Origin: a virus
IMG/VR virus record: IMGVR_UViG_3300027797_000001
Location: 1 to 64,000 of that record
Strand: one strand, 5' to 3'
DNA length: 64,000 bases
In this document: positions 50,654-59,712 of the stretch, piece by piece
Numbering within the stretch: the first letter of the stretch is position 1
Layout: each line of letters starts with the position of its first letter
The notes under the pieces: generated by a model
What the model was told of the DNA's origin: nothing
Seen by the model: the letters and a program-made list of their open reading frames with translations, nothing else
Database searches by the model: none
Made by a program: the position numbers and the translations under genes

Positions 50654-53600
50654 TGTTTAATAAGAAGCTCCTTTCAAGTATAGATTTAGGGAAGTATAAA
50701 AAAAAGAATCCCTATAAGAAAGATATGATTTTAGATCCTATGGGTCAATGGAAACATCCTGGGAAAAATACTAGAATACCCTCTGACCGGATTACAATGA
50801 AAGGAGTTAATTATCCTGTCTTGGGTGTATCAAATACTGGACAAAAACAAATGATGCAACCCGGAAGAGAATATAATTTTCCTGGAGCAGATTATGTTGA
50901 TGAATATCCACAGATGAAAAACGGTGGTTTACCTAAAGCTCAAAAAGGTGCAGCTACATACCAAGATAGTTTAGATGTATATAATAATGCTTTAAAACTA
51001 AAAGCTTTTTATGATTCAAAAAAACAATTATATAATATATCTACTAGACCATGGTATGGTACAAGCAATTTAAAAAAGGAAGAAAAAGAAACATATGATT
51101 ATGATAAAAATCCGGCTAACAATCCGGATGTAAAAACTTGGACACCTCAACAAAAAAGAAATTTTCAAAAAACAAAAGATTTAATTAAAGCAAATAAAGA
51201 TCCAAACATTGCTTATATTACAGATCTAATAACAGGTGCTTTAGATCCAGATGCTCCTGCTTCAAGATATGATAATAGAATTAAACCTCAATCAGAAATA
51301 GCATATTCGCCTTATAAAGCTCAATATTCAAAAACAGAAGACTCACTTTATGACAAACTTCAGAAAAACTATGATGGTATGAGTAGTTATGGTGATCCAA
51401 GATTTCCTACCTTAACTCCAAGTAAAAAAGATCTTTTAGATTATGCTAAAAAACTTGGTTATAGTCAAAAAGATGCTATAAGTCTTTTATATAAACTTAA
51501 AAGAGAAAATCTTGCTATGGCAAACACACCTGGAGTTAATACTATCTTACCATATTATGATCCTCTTGCAGTAAAACCTGGGAAACTCCTTACAGATGAT
51601 GAAATAAGAATTAGAGTTAAGAAATATGGTACAACTGGTATTCCTCAAAATAGATTAGACAAACTTGGTTTAAATAGTTCAAACCCACCAAAAAGTTCAA
51701 ACCCACCGAAAAAAAGTACATCTTCTACAGTTACTAAATCACCATGTTCAAATCCAACAACTACTGTTATAAATAATGTACCAGATAAAATTCCTTTTGG
51801 AAAAAAGTTAGTTGGTACAGATGAAGAAACATTACCAGTAACTGGGAAAAAATGTGAGTATGTTAAAACTATAAATCCAATTTATGAGGATGTTACAATA
51901 GATCCTATTAAACCCCCAGCAATTGCATTAAGAGTAGACAATGGTATTTTACCACCATTGCAACAATCAACTTATGTTCCACAAGAACCTATTGAAGCTC
52001 CACAATATGCATTAGGCCCTTATACTGCTGATAGATTACGTTTATCAGTAACACCTGGAAAAACAAAAAAAGTAACAAAACGTGGAAGATTGTTTGATGG
52101 TAAAGGTCAAGGATATAAACATACAGAATATAAATCAACTAAAGATTTGGAGTTTGGAAAAAAAGAAGTTACTAGATTAATACCAAGAATTGTTCAGAAG
52201 ATTACTGGTTATGATCCAGAATACTTTGAAGGTTCTTATGATGAAGAAGGTAACTATATTCCTGGAGAATTAGACTTTGGTAATGAGGTTGGTGGTAGAA
52301 TGGAATTTAGAGGAGCTGCATCTTTACAAGATTTAATAAATCAACAGAAGTATGCAAAAGACTGGGAAGAGTATGAAAGAAAGATTGATGAGAGAGAAGA
52401 ACAATCAAAGAAAAAACAAGAAGAGGGTAGAGCATTTAAAAAAGGTGGAACAAAGAAAAGAATATATAACCCTAATGCAAAGTATTATGCGGATGGTGGA
52501 GAAAATTTACAAGAAGAATGTCCACCATATCACTATTGGAATGGAGAAACTTGTGTTCCAGTTAGTAGAGAGCTTGCTCCTCTTGATCCACAATACTTAT
52601 CAGAAAATCCAGATGTTGCAACAAACATGCAAATTGAACCAGAAGTAAGTGTTAGTCCATTAGGTTCGGATTTTTCCAAGGCAAAGTCATGGATTGATAA
52701 ATGGCATGATTCTCCAATGCATGATAAAATGCTTATGAAATCATTACAGGGTAATAAAAAACTTTTTAAAGAATATAAGGATAAAAGAAAAAAAAATATA
52801 CAAACTATTCCAGCACTAAATATTAGTTTAGATAAAAGTGATCCTTTATATAAAGAAATAAAAGATTATTATGGGTTTGCTCCATGGGGAGCATCGGATA
52901 GTAATACAGGTGCTGTTTCAATATATAATTCTCATCCTGGAAATAAACAAATGTTAATTCATGAGGTTACTCATTCTTCTGATAGACCAGATGATAAATT
53001 AGGTAGACTTATTCCACCTAATGACCAATTAACAATACAATATAGAATCCCATTAAATTGGAAATATAGTCAATATGGTAAAGATATGATGAAAGAATAT
53101 AAAGAAAAAGGGTGGCGGTTAGATGATGAATATATGGGTGAAGAAGAAATACCAAGAGATATATATGAACAACAACAATTTAATGATTGGAATAAATATT
53201 TATTAAGTGACCAAGGAACTGAGGTTAGAGCAAGATTAAGTGAGATAAGACAGGATGCACAAGAACAAAATATTTATGACCCTTTTAATAAAAAAATAAC
53301 AAGAAGGCAATTTAAAAATTTAAAAAATATAAAATATCCTGATTCATTAGATGACCTTAAAAAAACTTTTTCTGATAAAGATATAAAGTGGATGTTAAAT
53401 AACATTTCTAAAAACAATAATGAAACTGAAGATGCTATTCAATATGGTAAAAAAGGTGGGGCAAAGAAAAAATACACAAGTGATATAATTAATAGTACTA
53501 ATTATCTTTTTGCGGAACATCCTTTATTTAAAAAGAAGAAACAATCTAAGAAAAGAATATATAACCCTAATGCAAAGTATTATCAATTAGGTGGATTAAC

Positions 53601-56463
53601 ACGATTTGTACCACAAGCTGGTAGAATGTTTGCTTTACCACCTATTACTAATACAATTGCAAATACTGCACCAGGTATTTTAAATTCTATAAAGACTATA
53701 TCGCAAAAACTTCCTACTAATTTATTAGATGAAGGTGCAAGAGATTTATTACATTATCCTAGTTTTGATGTTACACTTGGAGAATCAAATTTAACAGGAG
53801 TTGATGCTGCAAAGTATTTGGGAGACTTTGGCTTTAAACCATATTCAGAAGGTTGGACAGCTCTAAGTGACATGAAAAATGCATTTGAAGGAAAACAATG
53901 GAATCCTAGTAAAGAAGATTATTATACTCTTGATGAAATTTATAATTTAATAAATAAGCAAACAAATTATTTAAATGATCTTGCTAAGTTTAATGAAACA
54001 AATCCTGATGAATTAGGTGAGTATGGAAATTTATTAAGATGGATGCAAAATGATTTTAGTAGAGATGAATTATTTTCATTGTTATTTCCAAATTCTAGTA
54101 GACCAAATTTTAAAGAAAAATTTTATCGCCCAGAACATATAAATTTATTAAAACAAACTACACCCAATCCTGAAACTGGTATAAATTTATATGATAATTT
54201 AATTAAAAATACCAATTTTGGAGATAAAGGTTTAGTAGATAAGTATACATTAAGAAGATCAATAACAGAACCTAATACTGAAATATTACCGGGATCTGAA
54301 GATCTAATGTTATATAGACAAAGATATGAACCCTACAGAGGTTTAGATGCTGGTAATTTAAGTGAACGTAAAGATGTAATAGAGTTTCTTAAAGATCATG
54401 ATGGCATTTTAGGTTTTGAATTTAAAGATCTTAATAATGAATATTCCAATAATTTAAATTATTGGAAAGAACAAATATTTGAAAAGTTTGATAATCGACA
54501 ATATAAAAAATTTCAAAAGAAGTTTAAAGAACAATCTAAACCTGGAACTAGCTCTAAACTTAAAGGATTAGATGCTTATAATCAAATAATTAATAGAACT
54601 GGTTCTAGAAATAAATACGGAGGAGAACTACCTAAAGGTAAATACGGATACTCTGTTGGTAATCTTATAAGAAAACAATTTGGTGGTTTAGGTAGAGATC
54701 AAAGTTTATCAGTTTCACCATATGATCTTGATACTTACATTGGAGCTTCTGGAAATCAAATATATAATCCAGGATATAGTCTTACATATAATAAGCCAAA
54801 CCTTTTTAAAAAATTAGATGTAGTTGGAACTCCTTTTCAAGTATCAATAGGAAGACCTTATAATACTGATCCAAATAGTTTAACTAATCAATCTTTAAAT
54901 TTTGGAACATCATATGACTATGAATATATGGATCCAGGAGTACAACAAGGTCCACAACAAGAAGCTATAAATAATGCAGCTGCACAATATTTAGGAAAGG
55001 ATGTTCAAGATTTAAACCAATCTGATTTAAATAAATTTTCAGCATTTAAATCATTAGGGGAAATTAAAAATGCTTATGCTCCAGGAAAACCAATTAATTT
55101 ATCTACAAAACTTTCATTTTTAGGTAAAGCATTTAGTGACCAACCTGTTAGAGGTTTTGGATCAATATCTGGTGGTTATAATCCTGAAGCAGGTTTTTGG
55201 GCAGGAGCTGATCTTGGAGGTTTTGGAGTAATCTCAAATAAAAAACCAAAAACATATTTTGATAGAGGTTTATCTAGAAAAGGAGATTGGGCGGTTATTC
55301 CTAGTCTTTCTTTATTCTCTCCAGCAATTAGACAAAAAGGAATTGCAAATCTAGAACAATCTGCAGAGTATAAACGCTTATTAGAAAAAGATATACAAGA
55401 GGGTACTGATTCAGCACAAAATTATTATGATAATCAATTAGATGATCAGGGTAAGTCAACAATGACATTTAATGCAAGACCGGAAATTAAAGCGCAACTT
55501 AAACCATTTAAAAAGTTTCCCGGAATCTTAGAAGGGGTAGTTGGAGCTAATATAGATTTTATAAGTGGTGGTAAGGATTCTATGGATAAAATTACAACTA
55601 ATATAAACCCATACGGCAAAATATCATATGCTGTTTCTATTCAAGATGAGTTAGATAGAATGAAACGTAAGATGAAAAATGTAGAATTTCCTGATAAAAA
55701 ACACTATGAAGATTACGTAGAAGAATATGAAAATCAAACTACAGAAGAAACTCCTACAGAAACTGATAATCAAATTAATCCACCGGAGGTTGAATTAAAT
55801 TTTGATGGTCAAGGAGTAGGAAAAGCAGACTGCCCTAAAGGCTATGAAAGACCATGTGAAAAATGCAGATGTCAAAAAATAAAAATGCCTCAAATGTATA
55901 CAGACAAAAGAGGTAAACAGTTATTTGGCAATGAGCCTATTAGATTTCAAGATGGTGGAGAACAGGATGCAATGAATGCTATGATGAAAGCAAGACTTGC
56001 TTATGCTAATATGTTTGGTAATCCCTCAGCACAAAGAATGATTAATCTTCCAGATCAACCTTATGAATTTGATAATGGGAATACAGGCACACACTACATG
56101 GCAAGTATGGATAACTATGCTGTACCTCAAATTCAAGATGAGAATGGAGTATTACAGATTGGAAACTATGGTCCAGAATCTACTGAGGCAATGAGATTTG
56201 ACTCAGATGAAGATGCTAATTATTTTGCAGAAAACTATAAAGATGTTTCACCAGGATTTATGGATCTAGAACTTGATGATAATGAGATAGAAGAATACAG
56301 AAAAGGTGGTTATATAATAGAAGATATTTCTGTGCCTTCACTAACTAGAATGCAGCCTGTTGGTAAATATCAAGATGGTGGAGAATATCAATTGGGTGAT
56401 GAAGTAGATGAAGCTACTATGAAACAATTAAAAAAATTAGGTTTTACATTTGAACAAATTTAG
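50653..56463 (+). CDS. 1936-residue modular virion protein with metalloprotease-like insert
   Basis: The protein is a mosaic. Residues about 25-95 carry DPMGQWKHPGKNTRIPSDRI and VNYPVLGVSN, a domain also seen at the start of proteins in related phages, and end in MKNGGLPKAQKG. Further GG motifs follow at about 598 (FKKGG), 613, 979 and near the end (FQDGGE, KYQDGGE). Between two identical 36-base repeats (residues 601-612 and 966-977) lies a metalloprotease-like module with MLIHEVTHSSD (HEVTH at 770-774) and TEVRARLSEIR (Glu857). A later module spans about 980-1320. It is probably a virion or ejected cargo protein. Its end shares the GYIIEDI tail with the next gene. Confidence 0.75.
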   Translation: MFNKKLLSSIDLGKYKKKNPYKKDMILDPMGQWKHPGKNTRIPSDRITMKGVNYPVLGVSNTGQKQMMQPGREYNFPGADYVDEYPQMKNGGLPKAQKGAATYQDSLDVYNNALKLKAFYDSKKQLYNISTRPWYGTSNLKKEEKETYDYDKNPANNPDVKTWTPQQKRNFQKTKDLIKANKDPNIAYITDLITGALDPDAPASRYDNRIKPQSEIAYSPYKAQYSKTEDSLYDKLQKNYDGMSSYGDPRFPTLTPSKKDLLDYAKKLGYSQKDAISLLYKLKRENLAMANTPGVNTILPYYDPLAVKPGKLLTDDEIRIRVKKYGTTGIPQNRLDKLGLNSSNPPKSSNPPKKSTSSTVTKSPCSNPTTTVINNVPDKIPFGKKLVGTDEETLPVTGKKCEYVKTINPIYEDVTIDPIKPPAIALRVDNGILPPLQQSTYVPQEPIEAPQYALGPYTADRLRLSVTPGKTKKVTKRGRLFDGKGQGYKHTEYKSTKDLEFGKKEVTRLIPRIVQKITGYDPEYFEGSYDEEGNYIPGELDFGNEVGGRMEFRGAASLQDLINQQKYAKDWEEYERKIDEREEQSKKKQEEGRAFKKGGTKKRIYNPNAKYYADGGENLQEECPPYHYWNGETCVPVSRELAPLDPQYLSENPDVATNMQIEPEVSVSPLGSDFSKAKSWIDKWHDSPMHDKMLMKSLQGNKKLFKEYKDKRKKNIQTIPALNISLDKSDPLYKEIKDYYGFAPWGASDSNTGAVSIYNSHPGNKQMLIHEVTHSSDRPDDKLGRLIPPNDQLTIQYRIPLNWKYSQYGKDMMKEYKEKGWRLDDEYMGEEEIPRDIYEQQQFNDWNKYLLSDQGTEVRARLSEIRQDAQEQNIYDPFNKKITRRQFKNLKNIKYPDSLDDLKKTFSDKDIKWMLNNISKNNNETEDAIQYGKKGGAKKKYTSDIINSTNYLFAEHPLFKKKKQSKKRIYNPNAKYYQLGGLTRFVPQAGRMFALPPITNTIANTAPGILNSIKTISQKLPTNLLDEGARDLLHYPSFDVTLGESNLTGVDAAKYLGDFGFKPYSEGWTALSDMKNAFEGKQWNPSKEDYYTLDEIYNLINKQTNYLNDLAKFNETNPDELGEYGNLLRWMQNDFSRDELFSLLFPNSSRPNFKEKFYRPEHINLLKQTTPNPETGINLYDNLIKNTNFGDKGLVDKYTLRRSITEPNTEILPGSEDLMLYRQRYEPYRGLDAGNLSERKDVIEFLKDHDGILGFEFKDLNNEYSNNLNYWKEQIFEKFDNRQYKKFQKKFKEQSKPGTSSKLKGLDAYNQIINRTGSRNKYGGELPKGKYGYSVGNLIRKQFGGLGRDQSLSVSPYDLDTYIGASGNQIYNPGYSLTYNKPNLFKKLDVVGTPFQVSIGRPYNTDPNSLTNQSLNFGTSYDYEYMDPGVQQGPQQEAINNAAAQYLGKDVQDLNQSDLNKFSAFKSLGEIKNAYAPGKPINLSTKLSFLGKAFSDQPVRGFGSISGGYNPEAGFWAGADLGGFGVISNKKPKTYFDRGLSRKGDWAVIPSLSLFSPAIRQKGIANLEQSAEYKRLLEKDIQEGTDSAQNYYDNQLDDQGKSTMTFNARPEIKAQLKPFKKFPGILEGVVGANIDFISGGKDSMDKITTNINPYGKISYAVSIQDELDRMKRKMKNVEFPDKKHYEDYVEEYENQTTEETPTETDNQINPPEVELNFDGQGVGKADCPKGYERPCEKCRCQKIKMPQMYTDKRGKQLFGNEPIRFQDGGEQDAMNAMMKARLAYANMFGNPSAQRMINLPDQPYEFDNGNTGTHYMASMDNYAVPQIQDENGVLQIGNYGPESTEAMRFDSDEDANYFAENYKDVSPGFMDLELDDNEIEEYRKGGYIIEDISVPSLTRMQPVGKYQDGGEYQLGDEVDEATMKQLKKLGFTFEQI
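52453..52488 (+). repeat. 36-base exact direct repeat, copy 1
   Basis: This encodes KKRIYNPNAKYY in frame, followed by ADGGE. The DNA is identical to 53548-53583, including third codon positions. Confidence 0.85.
53548..53583 (+). repeat. 36-base exact direct repeat, copy 2
   Basis: This encodes the same KKRIYNPNAKYY, followed by QLGGL. Being identical at the DNA level within an otherwise diverged gene, it indicates recent recombination or copying. Confidence 0.85.
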
Positions 56464-56465
56464 TG

Positions 56466-59400
56466 ATGGCAAAGTATAGAATTACAAGTTTACCGCAGTC
56501 TTTACCTAAAGCACAAAAAGGATTATTTAATAAAAGAAATAAAATATCTGTTAGAAACGGTGAAGTTAAATTGTTTCCAAATTTATTTGGTGATAAAAAA
56601 AGAAACAATATAGATACTCAAGATCAATCAGATGATACACAATATAACTGGTCTGGCACAACTCCAGAATTAATGCAACCTGATCAAGAGTCTTTTGAAT
56701 TAAAACCTACATATGCACCAACACCAGAGTTTACTCAAGCAGATGTTAATTTAAGTTCTACTCTTAGTAAAATACAAGAGGAGAGAGACAGATTAGCTCA
56801 AGAAAAAGAAAACAAGGATTGGGAAGAGATGATGAAAAAAAGAGATGAGAAATTTAAAACTTCTAAAAAATATGATAAAATAGAACCTTTGCTTACAATT
56901 GATTCTGAAGGATATGCAGATGAGGATCTTGCTTATTTTCAAGAGGCTGGATATTTTCCAGTAAAAGATTCAAAAACAAATAAAATAAATTTATATCCAT
57001 CAAATGAAATAAATTCAAAAATTATTAATAATGGTTTAAGAACAGATGAGATTGTTAAAAAACTTGGAATAGGTGATGCTGAATCTGTGAAGTCTGCTTT
57101 TGGAGATTTAATGACTGCTGCAGATCAACAGTATTCGGCTACTGTTCAAAACAAATTATTACAAAAATCACTAGATGAAGGTATTAGTTTAGAAGACGCA
57201 GTTAAAAAATTATCTGGTAAACTTGGAACTGAAAAAGGTCTTCAAAAATATGTTGCGCCTACTACTGATTTAATAAATAATTATATTGATGAAATTAAAA
57301 AAAATGTAAACCAACCTGCGGAGAAAGAACTTCAGTCAATGTACTATGATAATAGAAATCCTAATCAAGGTTATTCTCCAAAGATTGATTATAATTCATA
57401 TGATCCAGGGTTAAAATATAACACGGATTATTATAATACTACAAATAATTGGGGACAATTTCTTAAAGACTATTCTGATTATAATAAAGAGTATGATAAA
57501 GAATATGCAGATTCATTTTATAATAAACAAAATCAAACTGCTGATAAATTAAATTTACCTGTGTCAGATAGAACAGGAAATTTAAAAAATCAACAAGATG
57601 TGATTAATCAAAATATATCATTAACTAAACAAGTTGGAGATGTTTCTACAGAAGCAGGAAATAAAACAATAAATAAGAAGTATATAGAACAACTACAGGC
57701 AGACATGGCAAGAGTTTCTGATCCTTTAGTTAAATATGAACTAAGTAAAAAACTTGATGCAGTAAAAAATAATCCAGAAGCTTTTTCTAAACTCTTAAAA
57801 GGTTTTGAATCTGGAGAAGTCTTTACAAAAGAAGATGAAGATAATATCAATGCTTTAACTTTTAGTATCCTTCAAAAAGAATCAAATCCAGATACTATAA
57901 AAGCTGGTGTAGATAGACCTAAACTTACAACATCAGATAAAGTATTTGATGTATTAACTAATCCATTTGACGCATTTAAATATTCAAACCAAGGAGGTTT
58001 AGATAATATGTGGACTAGCGGTATGGGTTATAATGAAAGAAAACTTTTAGAAAGAGCTAATCCAGAATTAAATCTTGGAACACAAGATAATCTAGTTGGT
58101 AATGCTTTGAATACATGGAATCCAATGAGATTTGCAAGAGATGTAGATTCTGATCTAGATAGAGAAGACTATGCTTCTGCTGGTTTAGAGGCACTTGAGT
58201 TTGCTACTCCTGCAATGTTTTCAAAAGCTGCAAGAGCTGGTAGATTAGCTAGAGACGCAAGTAAGTTTTTTCCAACTGGTTCAATCACACCAGGATTAAA
58301 AGGATTTACCGGATCTGCTTTTGAATCATTAAATCCCTATTTTGCATATGAGGCAATAAGACCAGGGGGAGAATTAAATAGATCATACGATTTACTTAAA
58401 GAAGGAAATATTAAAGAAGGACTTCAAGAAGGTGCTTTTGGTCTATTAAATCTTTTACCTGCAGCTGGTACTTTTAAAAGTTTAAAAAGTGCTGAAAACA
58501 TAGGTGGTGCTAAACCATTTGTATCACAACAATTAAGTTTTAAGAAAGGAGGAGAGTTACCTACTTATCAAGGGCCAATAAGATCAATTGTAAAAAGTAT
58601 TCCTTCTAAACTTGGTAATTTAGCAATGAAGACTGGAATAAAAACATTGCAACTTCCCGGAGTTAAACCTTTTTTTAGAAGTAACTATAATCCAATTAGT
58701 TATCCAATTAGTTATCCAATAAAACTTTTAGGTGAAAAAATAGCTAGACAATCTCTTAGTCCAAGTAGAAATAAAGAACAAGTTATTGCTGCACTTACTA
58801 AAAAAGCAGCCCCAGAAGAAAACCTTTATTTTGGTAATGTAACTGCTGTGGATCCAGAATATGGTTATGGTAAAAGAGATTTAATTGCTAATTATTTTAG
58901 AGGTATAGATACTGGTTTTAAACCAATTGACTATGATATTTATTCAGATCCTGGTTTAAAAAAATATATAGATAGATATGGACCTTTAAAAACATATGAA
59001 CTTAATTCATCTGTTAAACATGGTCAACCTTTAGACATTGCTGATTTTACTAGGCTGCTAAATATAGATGATACTAAATTAAGTAATTTTGATCAAGATC
59101 TTTATGAAGATGAAGTTTTTCAAAATATGCCTGGTTTAGAAGATTATTACTATAATGAGTATATGAATAATCTTCCTGGAACTAGTACTCCTAGTCCATA
59201 TAAAGCACAAAGACAATACTATAAAAAAATGTTACATCAATATTTTGATAAACGCGGTATAGAAGTTCTCCCTCTAGTTGTTGATCCAGATTTGAATACA
59301 TTAGGTAATGTTAAAAATTATTTAAGCCGTAATCCCGCTATATCATATGATGATCTTGCTGGTCATATGGGTTATTTAAAAAGATTGCCAAACAAAGAAG

Positions 59401-59654
59401 ATTTTGAATTTACTACAAGAGATATATGGAAATTTACACCTGATGACTATCATTCTAAATGGGCAGGATCTTCAAATAAAGATGAACTGTTTAAACAATT
59501 ACAAGTTGAGGCTATGGATGCATTTGGAAAACCATTTGTTTTAACCCAAACAAATCCAATGAAATTTAAAAACGGTGGTTCAATGGAATTAGAATTAACA
59601 CCAAAACAAATTAAAGAGTATATAAAAGCTGGATATATCATTGAAGATATCTAA
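56466..59654 (+). CDS. large virion/cargo protein with PKAQKG motif
   Basis: The protein of 1062 residues starts at the ATG at 56466; an in-frame GTG at 56463 would overlap the previous stop. It begins MAKYRITSLPQSLPKAQKGL, with the PKAQ-x-G motif. It is then helical and Asn/Lys-rich up to about residue 690, with KKGGELPTYQGP near 695. The C-terminal 350 residues include GHMGYLKRLPNKEDFEFTTR followed by DIWKFTPDDYHSKW, and the end is FKNGGSMELELTPKQIKEYI followed by KAGYIIEDI. No enzyme motif is recognised. It is probably an internal virion protein delivered into the host. Confidence 0.7.
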   Translation: MAKYRITSLPQSLPKAQKGLFNKRNKISVRNGEVKLFPNLFGDKKRNNIDTQDQSDDTQYNWSGTTPELMQPDQESFELKPTYAPTPEFTQADVNLSSTLSKIQEERDRLAQEKENKDWEEMMKKRDEKFKTSKKYDKIEPLLTIDSEGYADEDLAYFQEAGYFPVKDSKTNKINLYPSNEINSKIINNGLRTDEIVKKLGIGDAESVKSAFGDLMTAADQQYSATVQNKLLQKSLDEGISLEDAVKKLSGKLGTEKGLQKYVAPTTDLINNYIDEIKKNVNQPAEKELQSMYYDNRNPNQGYSPKIDYNSYDPGLKYNTDYYNTTNNWGQFLKDYSDYNKEYDKEYADSFYNKQNQTADKLNLPVSDRTGNLKNQQDVINQNISLTKQVGDVSTEAGNKTINKKYIEQLQADMARVSDPLVKYELSKKLDAVKNNPEAFSKLLKGFESGEVFTKEDEDNINALTFSILQKESNPDTIKAGVDRPKLTTSDKVFDVLTNPFDAFKYSNQGGLDNMWTSGMGYNERKLLERANPELNLGTQDNLVGNALNTWNPMRFARDVDSDLDREDYASAGLEALEFATPAMFSKAARAGRLARDASKFFPTGSITPGLKGFTGSAFESLNPYFAYEAIRPGGELNRSYDLLKEGNIKEGLQEGAFGLLNLLPAAGTFKSLKSAENIGGAKPFVSQQLSFKKGGELPTYQGPIRSIVKSIPSKLGNLAMKTGIKTLQLPGVKPFFRSNYNPISYPISYPIKLLGEKIARQSLSPSRNKEQVIAALTKKAAPEENLYFGNVTAVDPEYGYGKRDLIANYFRGIDTGFKPIDYDIYSDPGLKKYIDRYGPLKTYELNSSVKHGQPLDIADFTRLLNIDDTKLSNFDQDLYEDEVFQNMPGLEDYYYNEYMNNLPGTSTPSPYKAQRQYYKKMLHQYFDKRGIEVLPLVVDPDLNTLGNVKNYLSRNPAISYDDLAGHMGYLKRLPNKEDFEFTTRDIWKFTPDDYHSKWAGSSNKDELFKQLQVEAMDAFGKPFVLTQTNPMKFKNGGSMELELTPKQIKEYIKAGYIIEDI

Positions 59655-59680
59655 ACCTTTGAAGTTTACTCATTAAATTT

Positions 59681-59704
59681 ATTTTTAGTATATTTAATAT
59701 ATAA
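59681..59704 (+). promoter_or_regulatory. promoter-like motif ATTTTTAGTATATTT
   Basis: One change from the consensus (final A is T). It lies 27 bases after the previous stop and starts 32 bases before the ATG at 59713. Confidence 0.6.
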
Positions 59705-59712
59705 CGTGCACA

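Noticed and set aside
52352-52648. 98-residue frame inside the 1936-residue gene
   Set aside because: It is an out-of-phase shadow in Lys/Glu-rich codons, with no break in the main frame.
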